From Mucilaginibacter terrae (GTDB lineage Bacteria > Bacteroidota > Bacteroidia > Sphingobacteriales > Sphingobacteriaceae), in contig NZ_JAVLVU010000001.1 of the NCBI RefSeq assembly GCF_031951985.1, positions 248,001 through 312,000 on the forward strand: 64,000 bases of DNA, read 5' to 3'. A model generated the notes under the pieces. The model made no database searches. It saw only the letters and a list, made by a program, of their open reading frames with translations, and was not told where the DNA came from. Of the stretch, positions 54,462 to 62,303 are shown in pieces (position 1 is the stretch's first letter; every line of letters begins with the position of its first letter). A program made the position numbers and the translations under genes.

Positions 54462-56279
54462 TTACCATCCCGGATTTTGTTGGACACCTTCTTTATTGGT
54501 CAAAAGATTGATCCATTGTATGGGCAGAGGACGCAGGTTGAATTTTGCATTGCCTGGTGTCATTAGGGTTTGTACGCCACCTGTTATATGCGTCACATCC
54601 CAATTATATTTCAAAACCCGCTCCGAAAGTTTACCAGTTCTCTGCAGATCATTCCACCTTGGCACTTCTCCAAATAATTCCTTTGCCCTTTCGTCAAGTA
54701 TATCGTCTAAGGTAACAGTTTCGTTTTTTTGTAACGCGCCGGCTACTTTCTCTGCCCGGGCACGTATTCTGTTCAAATAAGTAAGCGCATTTGCATTATC
54801 GCCTTTTTTCACTGCAGCTTCAGCCGCAATCAGGTAGGTTTCAGCTAATCTATAGATATAGATGTCACGTGTTCCAGAAGCCGAATTGTTTTCATTATAA
54901 ACAGTATTCGCATCTTTGAATTTCCATACGGGCAGCCAGGTCCTTGTTGTTGAGTTCGTTGTTTGGTATGCGGATTTATAGTAATCATCCTGCGAGAAAT
55001 CAGCCGGATCTCCAGTAGGGTAATTGAATACTTTATATCGTACGTTGCTCTTTTGTCCATCGCTCCATATGCGGTACTGGTTATCAGTTGGAGTCGGAAA
55101 GTATAAAGCAGTGTCACCAACCGGAATAGGAATTGTCTTTCCGTTTATGACAACCGAAGCAGCAATAGTAGCTTGAAACCAATTTTTACCGGTACTCTTA
55201 CCGTCAATTGAAGTAGCTGTATTTCCATTTAAAGGACTCATGAACGTTACTTCGGCACGCCTGTCCTTTTGCCAATCAAACAACAGGTATGCCAACTTGG
55301 TAGGTATACCGGCGACATTATCATTGCCATAAATGGCACTTTTTGATAACCCCGTGTATCCTTCCCGGTAAGGAAAAAGATACCAGGTTGGCCACGCGTT
55401 GGTATTATTATTAGCAGAAGTAGAAAAGCCGACAGAAAAAATGATCTCGTTATTGGTCTCGTTCGTCTGACGATGAACAGCGGCAAAATCAGCTTGCAGG
55501 GCGTGTCCTGAAGTATTGATCACGTCAACAGCATCATTATAAGCACTGTTGAAATCATCATTGGAGCCATAGTTTTGATAACCTCTGGTGAGATAAACTA
55601 ATGCACGTAAATGCTTTGCAGCCGCTGCACTGAATCTGCCATAGTTAGCCCCGCTTTGTTTTTGTGGAAGGACAGCTATGGCTTCTGTCAGATCCTTTAT
55701 GATTTGGGTATAGAATGCTGCCCCGTCGCTTAAGGTCGCTTCTCTCGTTGGTTCAACGGTTTCCTTAAGTATTAAAGGTGCTTTTCCCCAATTCCTGATG
55801 ATTTCGAATAGGATCATGGCACGCAACGCCTTTGCTTCACCTACGCGCATTGCAAGCACTGCAGGATCAATGCCCTCCGGGGATGCGGTGTTTAGCATCA
55901 CATTAGGTGCCCTGTCAAGCACAGCATTAATGTTTTTAAGCGCTACGTACAATGCCGACCAATAACCGTAGATATCCGAATTATTGGAGTCGAAATTAAC
56001 CGTATATTGGTTTAATGGGTTGACCGCTCCGGAGAAATTCTGGGTAACGATGTCCGTTCCAAGCTCGGTTACGCTTTGATAAGATTTACTGTTATAAATG
56101 CTTCTTAAGCCGGAATATGCGCTTATTACCAAGCCTTCAAATCCGCTTTTTGTTGAAGCATATTGTGTAACAGAAAGCCGCGAATAATTGGTTTCGTCAA
56201 GGAAGCTTTTTTTGCAGGACGATATGGCGCCTGATAGTACAAGCAATGCTATAATTAAATGTTGATATTTCTTTTTCAT
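54462..56279 (-). CDS. SusD/RagB family outer-membrane glycan-binding lipoprotein (second pair)
   Basis: 605 residues. The lipobox LSGAISSC ends the signal peptide. N-terminal features are KSFLDETNYSRLSVTQYAST. RVGEAKALRAMILFEIIRNW is the TPR-region signature. The C-terminal end has LDDILDERAKELFGEVPRWNDL and LNRIRARAEKVAG. It forms the lid of the SusC transporter encoded 10 bp upstream. Slightly long for SusD, mainly through loops in the middle that may shape the ligand site. The operon ends at the terminator at 54375. Ligand unknown; LacI-type control links it to GH88, exo-galactanase and GH97. Confidence 0.95.
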   Translation of the reverse strand: MKKKYQHLIIALLVLSGAISSCKKSFLDETNYSRLSVTQYASTKSGFEGLVISAYSGLRSIYNSKSYQSVTELGTDIVTQNFSGAVNPLNQYTVNFDSNNSDIYGYWSALYVALKNINAVLDRAPNVMLNTASPEGIDPAVLAMRVGEAKALRAMILFEIIRNWGKAPLILKETVEPTREATLSDGAAFYTQIIKDLTEAIAVLPQKQSGANYGRFSAAAAKHLRALVYLTRGYQNYGSNDDFNSAYNDAVDVINTSGHALQADFAAVHRQTNETNNEIIFSVGFSTSANNNTNAWPTWYLFPYREGYTGLSKSAIYGNDNVAGIPTKLAYLLFDWQKDRRAEVTFMSPLNGNTATSIDGKSTGKNWFQATIAASVVINGKTIPIPVGDTALYFPTPTDNQYRIWSDGQKSNVRYKVFNYPTGDPADFSQDDYYKSAYQTTNSTTRTWLPVWKFKDANTVYNENNSASGTRDIYIYRLAETYLIAAEAAVKKGDNANALTYLNRIRARAEKVAGALQKNETVTLDDILDERAKELFGEVPRWNDLQRTGKLSERVLKYNWDVTHITGGVQTLMTPGNAKFNLRPLPIQWINLLTNKEGVQQNPGW

Positions 56280-56289
56280 AATTCATTAA

Positions 56290-59200
56290 TTAAAATGTCA
56301 CATCAATGCCGAATAGAAAGTTTCTGGTAATCAGGTCTGTTGATGCAATACTCACATTGGCCTGTTCAGGATCGAATCCCTTCCACGATGAAAACGTGAA
56401 CGGGTTTTGCACGGTACCATATACCCTCAAATTGCTGATTTTTAATTTGCTCGTGAGCGACGTCGGAAAGTGGTAGCCAAGGTTGATATACTGGACTTTG
56501 AAAAAGTCAGTTTTTTGTACTACATGTGACACACTGATCAAGTTGCCATTTGAACTTTGATTAACATCGCGATATATACCCATATTGGATGGCTGCCCCA
56601 TAGAATTGCTCGGGTTTTCCGGTGTCCAATAATCTTTAACTTGGTTGTTTAATGCACCGTTATTATTTTCTAATTGGTACGATACATAGAACTGGTTCCT
56701 GTCTCTTGCGCCTGTTTGAAAATACCCTTGAGCAGATAGGTCAAAACTTTTGTATTGAAGGTTGGTATAAACCCCGCCTGTCCAGTCCGGTGTGCGTTTT
56801 CCATCAAGGAATCTGTCCTTGTCTTGGTTGATAACGCCGTCATTGTCAAAATCTCTGACACGAAACTGACCAGGTTTCTGGCCGTATTTGGCTGCTTCCG
56901 TGGCCTGGTCCAGTTGCCAGATTCCGATCGTTTGTAAGTTCCAGTTGGAACGGATCGGTTGGCCGATAAACCACTTGTTGCCATAATCTCCCATGATGCC
57001 TGCTAATTGAGGGGAATATTTGCCCAGGTCTTCCTTAAACCCAAGATCTACGATTTTATTCCTGTTGTAGGCTGCAGAAAAGGTTGTTGACCATCGAAGA
57101 TCTTTACCCTGCACATTCACTGTGGTCAATGAAAATTCGATGCCTTTATTTCGTGCAGAGCCTACGTTCGCTGCTGCCAGCGACGAATAACCGGTCGTAA
57201 TAGGAATAGCGGATGGCATGATCAGGTCCTTGGTCAACCTGTTATAGAGCTCGATGCTACCCGAGATCCTGTTTTTAAAAATTCCAAAATCCAAGCCTAA
57301 ATTGACTTCATAAGTTTTCTCCCAGCTTAAATTGGGGTTTGGAAGATTGCCCGGAGAATTTCCGATAACATCAGATCCAAAAGAATAATAGGTAGGGGAG
57401 GATATCAGTTGCGTAGATTGGTAGGGGTCGACAGAATCGTTGCCAATAACACCATAACCTAAACGCACCTTTAAATTATCCAACCATGAAATACTCTTTA
57501 AAAATTTCTCTTCGCTGGCACGCCACGCTAATGCAGCAGACGGAAATAATACCCATTTATGCCCGGCTGCCAATTTCGATGAACCATCATAACGTGCACT
57601 AGCTGTTAACAGATATTTACTATTCAGCGTGTAATTGACCCTTCCAAGATAAGATGCTAATTGCGATTGTGTGTAGCTTGAGCCGAAACTGGTCATTGTG
57701 CCACCCTGCAAGTTGTAATACAGCGAATTGAAGGTTAGATCTCTTGAAGCAGCATTTAAATTATCTGATTGGTTTCTTTGCAATGAGTATACACCCGTTA
57801 CCTCCAGTTGATGGATGTCTTTGCTCCATTTATAATTGATAATATTATCAAATACCCAGTTTCCTACATTTGCTTTCGCGTACGAGGCTGTCGCGCCGGC
57901 GGCTGTTCCCTGGAGTGCCTTAGAGAATACGCCGGTATAATTGCCGGTCGCCGCATTAGTAAAGTAAGGAGAGAACGTGGATTTGATTTCCAGACCCTTT
58001 ACCGGCCGTAAGGCAACGTAAATGTTGCCTAAAAGATTATTTGATTTAACGTCATTAAATACGTTTTGACTTGTAACCAGCGCATTAAACAGACCATTCG
58101 ATGAATATTGAAAGGCCGGTGCGCCGGTTACTAAACTATTGGGAAATTGGGTAGGACGCAGGCGGAACATGTCTTGTAAAAGGTCATTGTTACCCAAAGC
58201 ACGCTTTTCATTGGTGAAGTACATGCTTCCCCCAAAACTTAAAGCTTGCGTCGCCTTGATGTCTAACGAAGCCCGGAGATTATATCTTGTATAGGATTGT
58301 GGATACAGCATACCCTTCTCATAATAGTAGCCACCCGATAAAGTATATCGTATTTCTTCATTGCCACCGGTGGCGGAAAGTGTATGACTTGTCTGAGGTG
58401 CAGGGTTTGATACGGCGTTTATCCAATCAAAGCCTTGGTGTGTCTTTACTGCCTGAAGTTCTGATGGGTCAGTGAATACCTGATCGTCTGGCTTGTATAC
58501 ATTATTATTGGTCGCCCGCGCGGCTTCTCTTGCAAGCTGCGCAAACTCATCCACATTCATCATTTGAGGTTTGTTTGTATAGTTCCTCACGCCATAATAG
58601 CCGTTATAGGAGATTTTTGGTTTACCGGTTTGCCCTCTTTTAGTTGTCACTATGAACACACCGTTTGCACCTCTCGATCCGTAAATAGCAGTAGCGGAAG
58701 CATCTTTAAGTACATCGATCTTTTCAATATCAGCAGGATTGATCTTTTCGAGGTCTGCACCGGGTACTCCATCGATGACGACCAGTGGAGCATTTGATCC
58801 GGTAATGGAATGAACCCCTCTGATGTCTACTGTAAAGCCGCCACCGGGTTTATTGTTGTTTCGAATGATATTTGCTCCGGGAACAATGCCCTGCATGGAT
58901 CCGATGGCGCTACTTTTAGCAGTTTTTGTTAATTGTTCAGTGGAAACACTGGCAACGGCTCCTGTTAAATCCGACCTTTTTTGAGTTCCGTAACCGATCA
59001 CTACCACGTCGCTCAGATTTTTTGCATCTGTTTCCAGGCTAACATTCGCAGTCGGTCCGTTGATCGTGACCTGCTGACTTAAGTAGCCCACGTAACTGAT
59101 GATCAAAATCCCACCGTTGCCTGCCTGGATTTTAAATTGACCATTCACGTCTGTTACAGTACCCTGGGTGGAGTCTTTTACCTTAATAACTGCACCGATA

Positions 59201-59334
59201 ATAGCTTCTTTAGTTTTTGCATCAACCACTTTTCCCGTTACCGTTTGTTGCGCTAGCAGCAAAGTAGGGCAAAGGGATAGCAGTAGAAATAAAACGTAGC
59301 AACCTAGTTTTTTTTCAGGTCTAAAAATTCTCAT
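56290..59334 (-). CDS. SusC/RagA TonB-dependent transporter (second pair)
   Basis: 1014 residues. The signal peptide ends near LLLAQQ. A carboxypeptidase-D-regulatory-like domain follows (TGKVVDAKTKEAIIGAVIKV), then the VVVIGYGTQKRSDLTGAVAS link. The plug shows GFTVDIRGVHSITGSNAPLV and ADIEKIDVLKDASATAIYGS. The barrel ends with TRNFLFGIDVTF. There is no STN signalling domain, so it is not the usual partner of an ECF sigma factor. It imports oligosaccharides from the surface. Two operator copies lie upstream (59419 and 59496). Confidence 0.96.
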   Translation of the reverse strand: MRIFRPEKKLGCYVLFLLLSLCPTLLLAQQTVTGKVVDAKTKEAIIGAVIKVKDSTQGTVTDVNGQFKIQAGNGGILIISYVGYLSQQVTINGPTANVSLETDAKNLSDVVVIGYGTQKRSDLTGAVASVSTEQLTKTAKSSAIGSMQGIVPGANIIRNNNKPGGGFTVDIRGVHSITGSNAPLVVIDGVPGADLEKINPADIEKIDVLKDASATAIYGSRGANGVFIVTTKRGQTGKPKISYNGYYGVRNYTNKPQMMNVDEFAQLAREAARATNNNVYKPDDQVFTDPSELQAVKTHQGFDWINAVSNPAPQTSHTLSATGGNEEIRYTLSGGYYYEKGMLYPQSYTRYNLRASLDIKATQALSFGGSMYFTNEKRALGNNDLLQDMFRLRPTQFPNSLVTGAPAFQYSSNGLFNALVTSQNVFNDVKSNNLLGNIYVALRPVKGLEIKSTFSPYFTNAATGNYTGVFSKALQGTAAGATASYAKANVGNWVFDNIINYKWSKDIHQLEVTGVYSLQRNQSDNLNAASRDLTFNSLYYNLQGGTMTSFGSSYTQSQLASYLGRVNYTLNSKYLLTASARYDGSSKLAAGHKWVLFPSAALAWRASEEKFLKSISWLDNLKVRLGYGVIGNDSVDPYQSTQLISSPTYYSFGSDVIGNSPGNLPNPNLSWEKTYEVNLGLDFGIFKNRISGSIELYNRLTKDLIMPSAIPITTGYSSLAAANVGSARNKGIEFSLTTVNVQGKDLRWSTTFSAAYNRNKIVDLGFKEDLGKYSPQLAGIMGDYGNKWFIGQPIRSNWNLQTIGIWQLDQATEAAKYGQKPGQFRVRDFDNDGVINQDKDRFLDGKRTPDWTGGVYTNLQYKSFDLSAQGYFQTGARDRNQFYVSYQLENNNGALNNQVKDYWTPENPSNSMGQPSNMGIYRDVNQSSNGNLISVSHVVQKTDFFKVQYINLGYHFPTSLTSKLKISNLRVYGTVQNPFTFSSWKGFDPEQANVSIASTDLITRNFLFGIDVTF

Positions 59335-59406
59335 GTCTACTAATTTGATTTATGGTGTATGACCGCACACAGGCATTCATTACCTGGTGCCATCTCAAGT
59401 TGTCGT

Positions 59407-59414
59407 CAAAACTA
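59407..59414 (-). promoter_or_regulatory. -7 promoter box of the second SusC/SusD operon
   Basis: Reading leftward TAGTTTTG, an exact TAnnTTTG match, 4 bp from operator E and 73 bp upstream of the SusC start. Confidence 0.6.
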
Positions 59415-59418
59415 TTCA

Positions 59419-59434
59419 ACTTAATCGATTTAGT
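59419..59434 (-). promoter_or_regulatory. Putative LacI-family operator, site E
   Basis: ACTTAATCGATTTAGT on the plus strand, one base from perfect, adjacent to the SusC -7 box. Confidence 0.65.
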
Positions 59435-59495
59435 AAACTTTAAGTTGAAATTTGTTATAATGAGATGATTTTATTAGAATGTTTATGTTTTTTTT

Positions 59496-59511
59496 ACTAA
59501 ATCGATTATTT
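59496..59511 (-). promoter_or_regulatory. Putative LacI-family operator, site F (auxiliary)
   Basis: ACTAAATCGATTATTT keeps one complete half and the CpG core. It lies 77 bp from site E, about seven helical turns, a spacing compatible with repression by DNA looping. No promoter box beside it. Confidence 0.5.
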
Positions 59512-59827
59512 TATTATTAAAAATCAATTCTTAATAGTTTGAGAGATGAATTAGGGACTCAGGGAAGCCTTAGTTTATAATATAGATTGGTAGAGTTTTC
59601 CTGTGATACACGCTACAGGGTCAGAAAATTCACCTTGTTCAGTGGGTATTGAACTTGTTATTAATATAGAGATGAAAGAGCGGTTTGATCGAAGTCACCA
59701 GAGATAAACTCATTACATACATCAATAATTTAGAGACTGTAAATTGGTTAATCTGTTAATTGCAATACCAAAACCTAATAATTATATCTTTAAAAGTCTG
59801 TCAATGTAGCCCTACTGGGCACAACTT

Positions 59828-60625
59828 CTAATCAGTTTTTTTCATGATCAAAGCCCTGTCGAGGTGTACATAGCCACCATCAACATGAATTATCTGTCCG
59901 GTAGTGTGGCTTGATTTGTTGGAGAGTAAAAACGCAACCATATTAGCGATTTCCTCGGAGCTCGTCATGCGTTGTTGTAAAGGGATCTTCATGGTAATTT
60001 CTTTCAATTTAAGTTCGGGATGGAGCATAGAGTTCAACCAACTCTCGTATTGTGGCGTCCAACATTCGGCTACAACAACTGCATTAACCCTTATATCATA
60101 TTTGAGCAGCTCAACGGCCCATTCGCGCGTAAGGGCGTTACGGCCGCCATTGGCTGCTGCATAACCTGAAGTTTCACCTTGACCGGTTTCAGCAGTTTTT
60201 GAGCCGATGTTAACAATGGAGCCTTTGTTTTTTTTTAATTCGGGTAAGGCATAATGAGCTAACAAGTAATAATGCACAAGGTTATTGTGTAACGAGCTTA
60301 TAAACCCTTCGTAAGTGCCTTTTTCAAGTCCTACACCATCATTTAAACCGGCATTGTTTACCAGGCCCTCTATACGCCCGAAGCGTTGCAAAATGCTTTC
60401 TATAACACTTTTGCAGGATTCAGGCCGGTTCAGTTCGGCAACAACCTGAAAAGCCCTGCCACCTTCAGCCTCTATTTCGGCAATTGTATCGCGGTTATCG
60501 ACTTCGTTTCTACCTACAATTACGGGTATTGCTCCCTCACCTGCTAAAACCTGGCTTATGCCTTTACCAATGCCCTTAGCTCCCCCGCTGACAATTATTA
60601 CTTTATTTTCGAGTGATAAATTCAT
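59828..60625 (-). CDS. SDR-family oxidoreductase, L-fucose dehydrogenase-like, catalytic lysine replaced
   Basis: 265 residues, cytoplasmic, Rossmann fold. The dinucleotide motif is VSGGAKGIGKGIS, NNAG follows at about residue 91, and the catalytic serine is in NIGSKTAETG. The active-site tyrosine is in SGYAAANGG, where the YxxxK lysine is asparagine (codon AAT in the gene). WAVELLKYDIRVNAVVVAEC and the ending GQIIHVDGGYVHLDRAL match sugar dehydrogenases of the L-fucose group. It may oxidise L-fucose to the lactone, or another step in the same pathway, but the substitution makes activity uncertain. It is last in a four-gene operon, 31 bp after the FAH gene. Confidence 0.8.
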   Translation of the reverse strand: MNLSLENKVIIVSGGAKGIGKGISQVLAGEGAIPVIVGRNEVDNRDTIAEIEAEGGRAFQVVAELNRPESCKSVIESILQRFGRIEGLVNNAGLNDGVGLEKGTYEGFISSLHNNLVHYYLLAHYALPELKKNKGSIVNIGSKTAETGQGETSGYAAANGGRNALTREWAVELLKYDIRVNAVVVAECWTPQYESWLNSMLHPELKLKEITMKIPLQQRMTSSEEIANMVAFLLSNKSSHTTGQIIHVDGGYVHLDRALIMKKTD

Positions 60626-60656
60626 TATCGATAGTTAACTCCTAAAAGGTGAATGA

Positions 60657-61511
60657 TTATTTGCTGTAAGCACGAACCGTTTGTTTCTGGGTTCCTAAAA
60701 CGTCAATACCCAATTCCACAACATCACCGGGCTTTAAGTAAACGGGCGGGTTAAAGCCCAGCCCAACCCCGGCAGGTGTACCTGTAGATATAATATCGCC
60801 GGGTAGTAAGGTCATAAACCGGCTTACGTAAGAAATGAGGTAAGGAATTTTGAAGATGAGGTTAGCGGTTGTACCATCCTGCATCGTTTTCCCGTTAACT
60901 CTCAGCCACAAACGCAGATTATTTACATCTGCAATTTCGTCGGGCGTTACCAGGTACGGGCCAAGCGGCGCAAAAGTATCGCAGCCCTTGCCTTTATCCC
61001 AGGTTCCGTTACGCTCTAACTGAAACTCGCGTTCGGATACATCATTGTGCAGTAAATATCCGGCTATGCAATGTTCGGCCTGCGCTTCGGTTACGTACGA
61101 TGCCTTATGACCTATTACCACGGCCAGTTCAACCTCCCAATCGGTTTTTACCGAGTTTTGAGGAATAATGATCTCATCATTGGGGCCGGTAACAGCGGTT
61201 GTGCTTTTAAAAAAGATGACCGGCTCGGTGGGTACCGTTGCATTGGTTTCGCGGGCATGATCGGCGTAGTTAAGGCCGATACACACTATTTTTGATGGCC
61301 TTGCCACCGGGCAGCCTAACCTTTCGGTTTTACCGATGTGGGCCAGACGATTATGATTAGCTTTAACGTATTCTTTAAGGCGTACCAGGCCATCACTTTC
61401 AAAAAATGCTTCATCATAAGTTTTAGCAAATGGAGATGTATCTAAAAGCTTTCCGTTGTGTATAACCCCGGCCCGTTCTTTCCCGGCATTGCCGTATCGT
61501 ATCAGTTTCAT
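60657..61511 (-). CDS. FAH-family hydrolase, probable 2,4-diketo-3-deoxy-L-fuconate hydrolase
   Basis: 284 residues, normal for the family. Metal-binding acids appear in KTDWEVELAVVIG and HNDVSEREFQ. CIGLNYADHARETN and GDIISTGTPAGVGLG are the fumarylacetoacetate-hydrolase signatures. In the non-phosphorylative L-fucose pathway this type of enzyme splits 2,4-diketo-3-deoxy-L-fuconate into pyruvate and L-lactate. Neighbouring SDR and UxaA-family genes supply the preceding steps. Spacing is 10 bp from the upstream SDR. Other acylpyruvate substrates are possible, but context favours the fucose role. Confidence 0.85.
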   Translation of the reverse strand: MKLIRYGNAGKERAGVIHNGKLLDTSPFAKTYDEAFFESDGLVRLKEYVKANHNRLAHIGKTERLGCPVARPSKIVCIGLNYADHARETNATVPTEPVIFFKSTTAVTGPNDEIIIPQNSVKTDWEVELAVVIGHKASYVTEAQAEHCIAGYLLHNDVSEREFQLERNGTWDKGKGCDTFAPLGPYLVTPDEIADVNNLRLWLRVNGKTMQDGTTANLIFKIPYLISYVSRFMTLLPGDIISTGTPAGVGLGFNPPVYLKPGDVVELGIDVLGTQKQTVRAYSK

Positions 61512-61521
61512 TTAAGATCTA

Positions 61522-62286
61522 TTAATTGTTAAGTTTTATAAAGCCGCCATCAATGGGATAATCGCAACCGGTTATAAATGAGGCTTCGTCCGAACAGAGG
61601 TACAGTGCCAGTGAAGCTACTTCATCGGGTTTGGCCATACGGCCAATAGGCTGGCTATGCGATAGTTTTTCGAACATTTCCTGCTCTTTGCCCGCATAGT
61701 TTTTAGCTATAAAACCATCCACGAACGGCGTATGCACACGTGCCGGCGAGATAGTGTTACTGCGGATACCATGGTGCAGGTAATCGCGCGCTAACGACAT
61801 GCTCATGGCGTGTACGGCTCCTTTGCTCATGGAGTACGCAAACCTGTCGGCTATACCCACCCACGATGCAATTGACGCCATGCTCACCATACATCCTTTA
61901 CCCCGGGCTTTCATAAGCGGTAATGCAGCATAAAAACAGTTGTAGGCTCCCTTAACATTCACATTGTATACACGTTCAAAATCAGCTTCGGTAGTGTTTT
62001 CAACGTTGCCCACATGAGCTATTCCGGCATTATTAACCAAAATATCTATATCACCTATCAACTGAAACACATCTGTGATTTGCTGCCGATCGGTAACATC
62101 GGCGCTATAGGCAAACGCCCGGCCACCGTTGGCTTCAATTTCGTGTACGGTTTGGGTAGCGGCACCAGCATTCAATTCAATAATATGTACGGTGGCGCCC
62201 TGGCGGGCAAACAACAGCGCAATAGCCTTACCTATACCACTGCCGCCGCCTGTAATAACGGCATGTTTTGCTTGTAAACTAAACAT
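61522..62286 (-). CDS. SDR-family oxidoreductase, probable 2-keto-3-deoxy-L-fuconate 4-dehydrogenase
   Basis: 254 residues from the ATG at 62286; a longer frame would overlap the preceding gene. VITGGGSGIGKAIALLFARQ is the NAD-binding motif, and DILVNNAGIAHVG and the intact active site (serine in MASIAS, RFAYSMSKGAVH with Y and K) follow. The ending SFITGCDYPIDGGF is typical. It is expected to oxidise the C4 hydroxyl of 2-keto-3-deoxy-L-fuconate, giving the diketo acid for the FAH-family hydrolase next door. It lies 17 bp after the UxaA-family gene. Confidence 0.83.
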   Translation of the reverse strand: MFSLQAKHAVITGGGSGIGKAIALLFARQGATVHIIELNAGAATQTVHEIEANGGRAFAYSADVTDRQQITDVFQLIGDIDILVNNAGIAHVGNVENTTEADFERVYNVNVKGAYNCFYAALPLMKARGKGCMVSMASIASWVGIADRFAYSMSKGAVHAMSMSLARDYLHHGIRSNTISPARVHTPFVDGFIAKNYAGKEQEMFEKLSHSQPIGRMAKPDEVASLALYLCSDEASFITGCDYPIDGGFIKLNN

Positions 62287-62303
62287 TATTGTGTTTGATA
62301 TTT

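Larger units (their letters stand above)
59335..59827. other. Control region upstream of the second SusC
   Basis: 493 bases with operators E and F and a -7 box facing SusC. The right half lies downstream of the fucose-pathway operon and shows only a weak GCCC/GGGC hairpin near 59808-59820. Confidence 0.55.
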
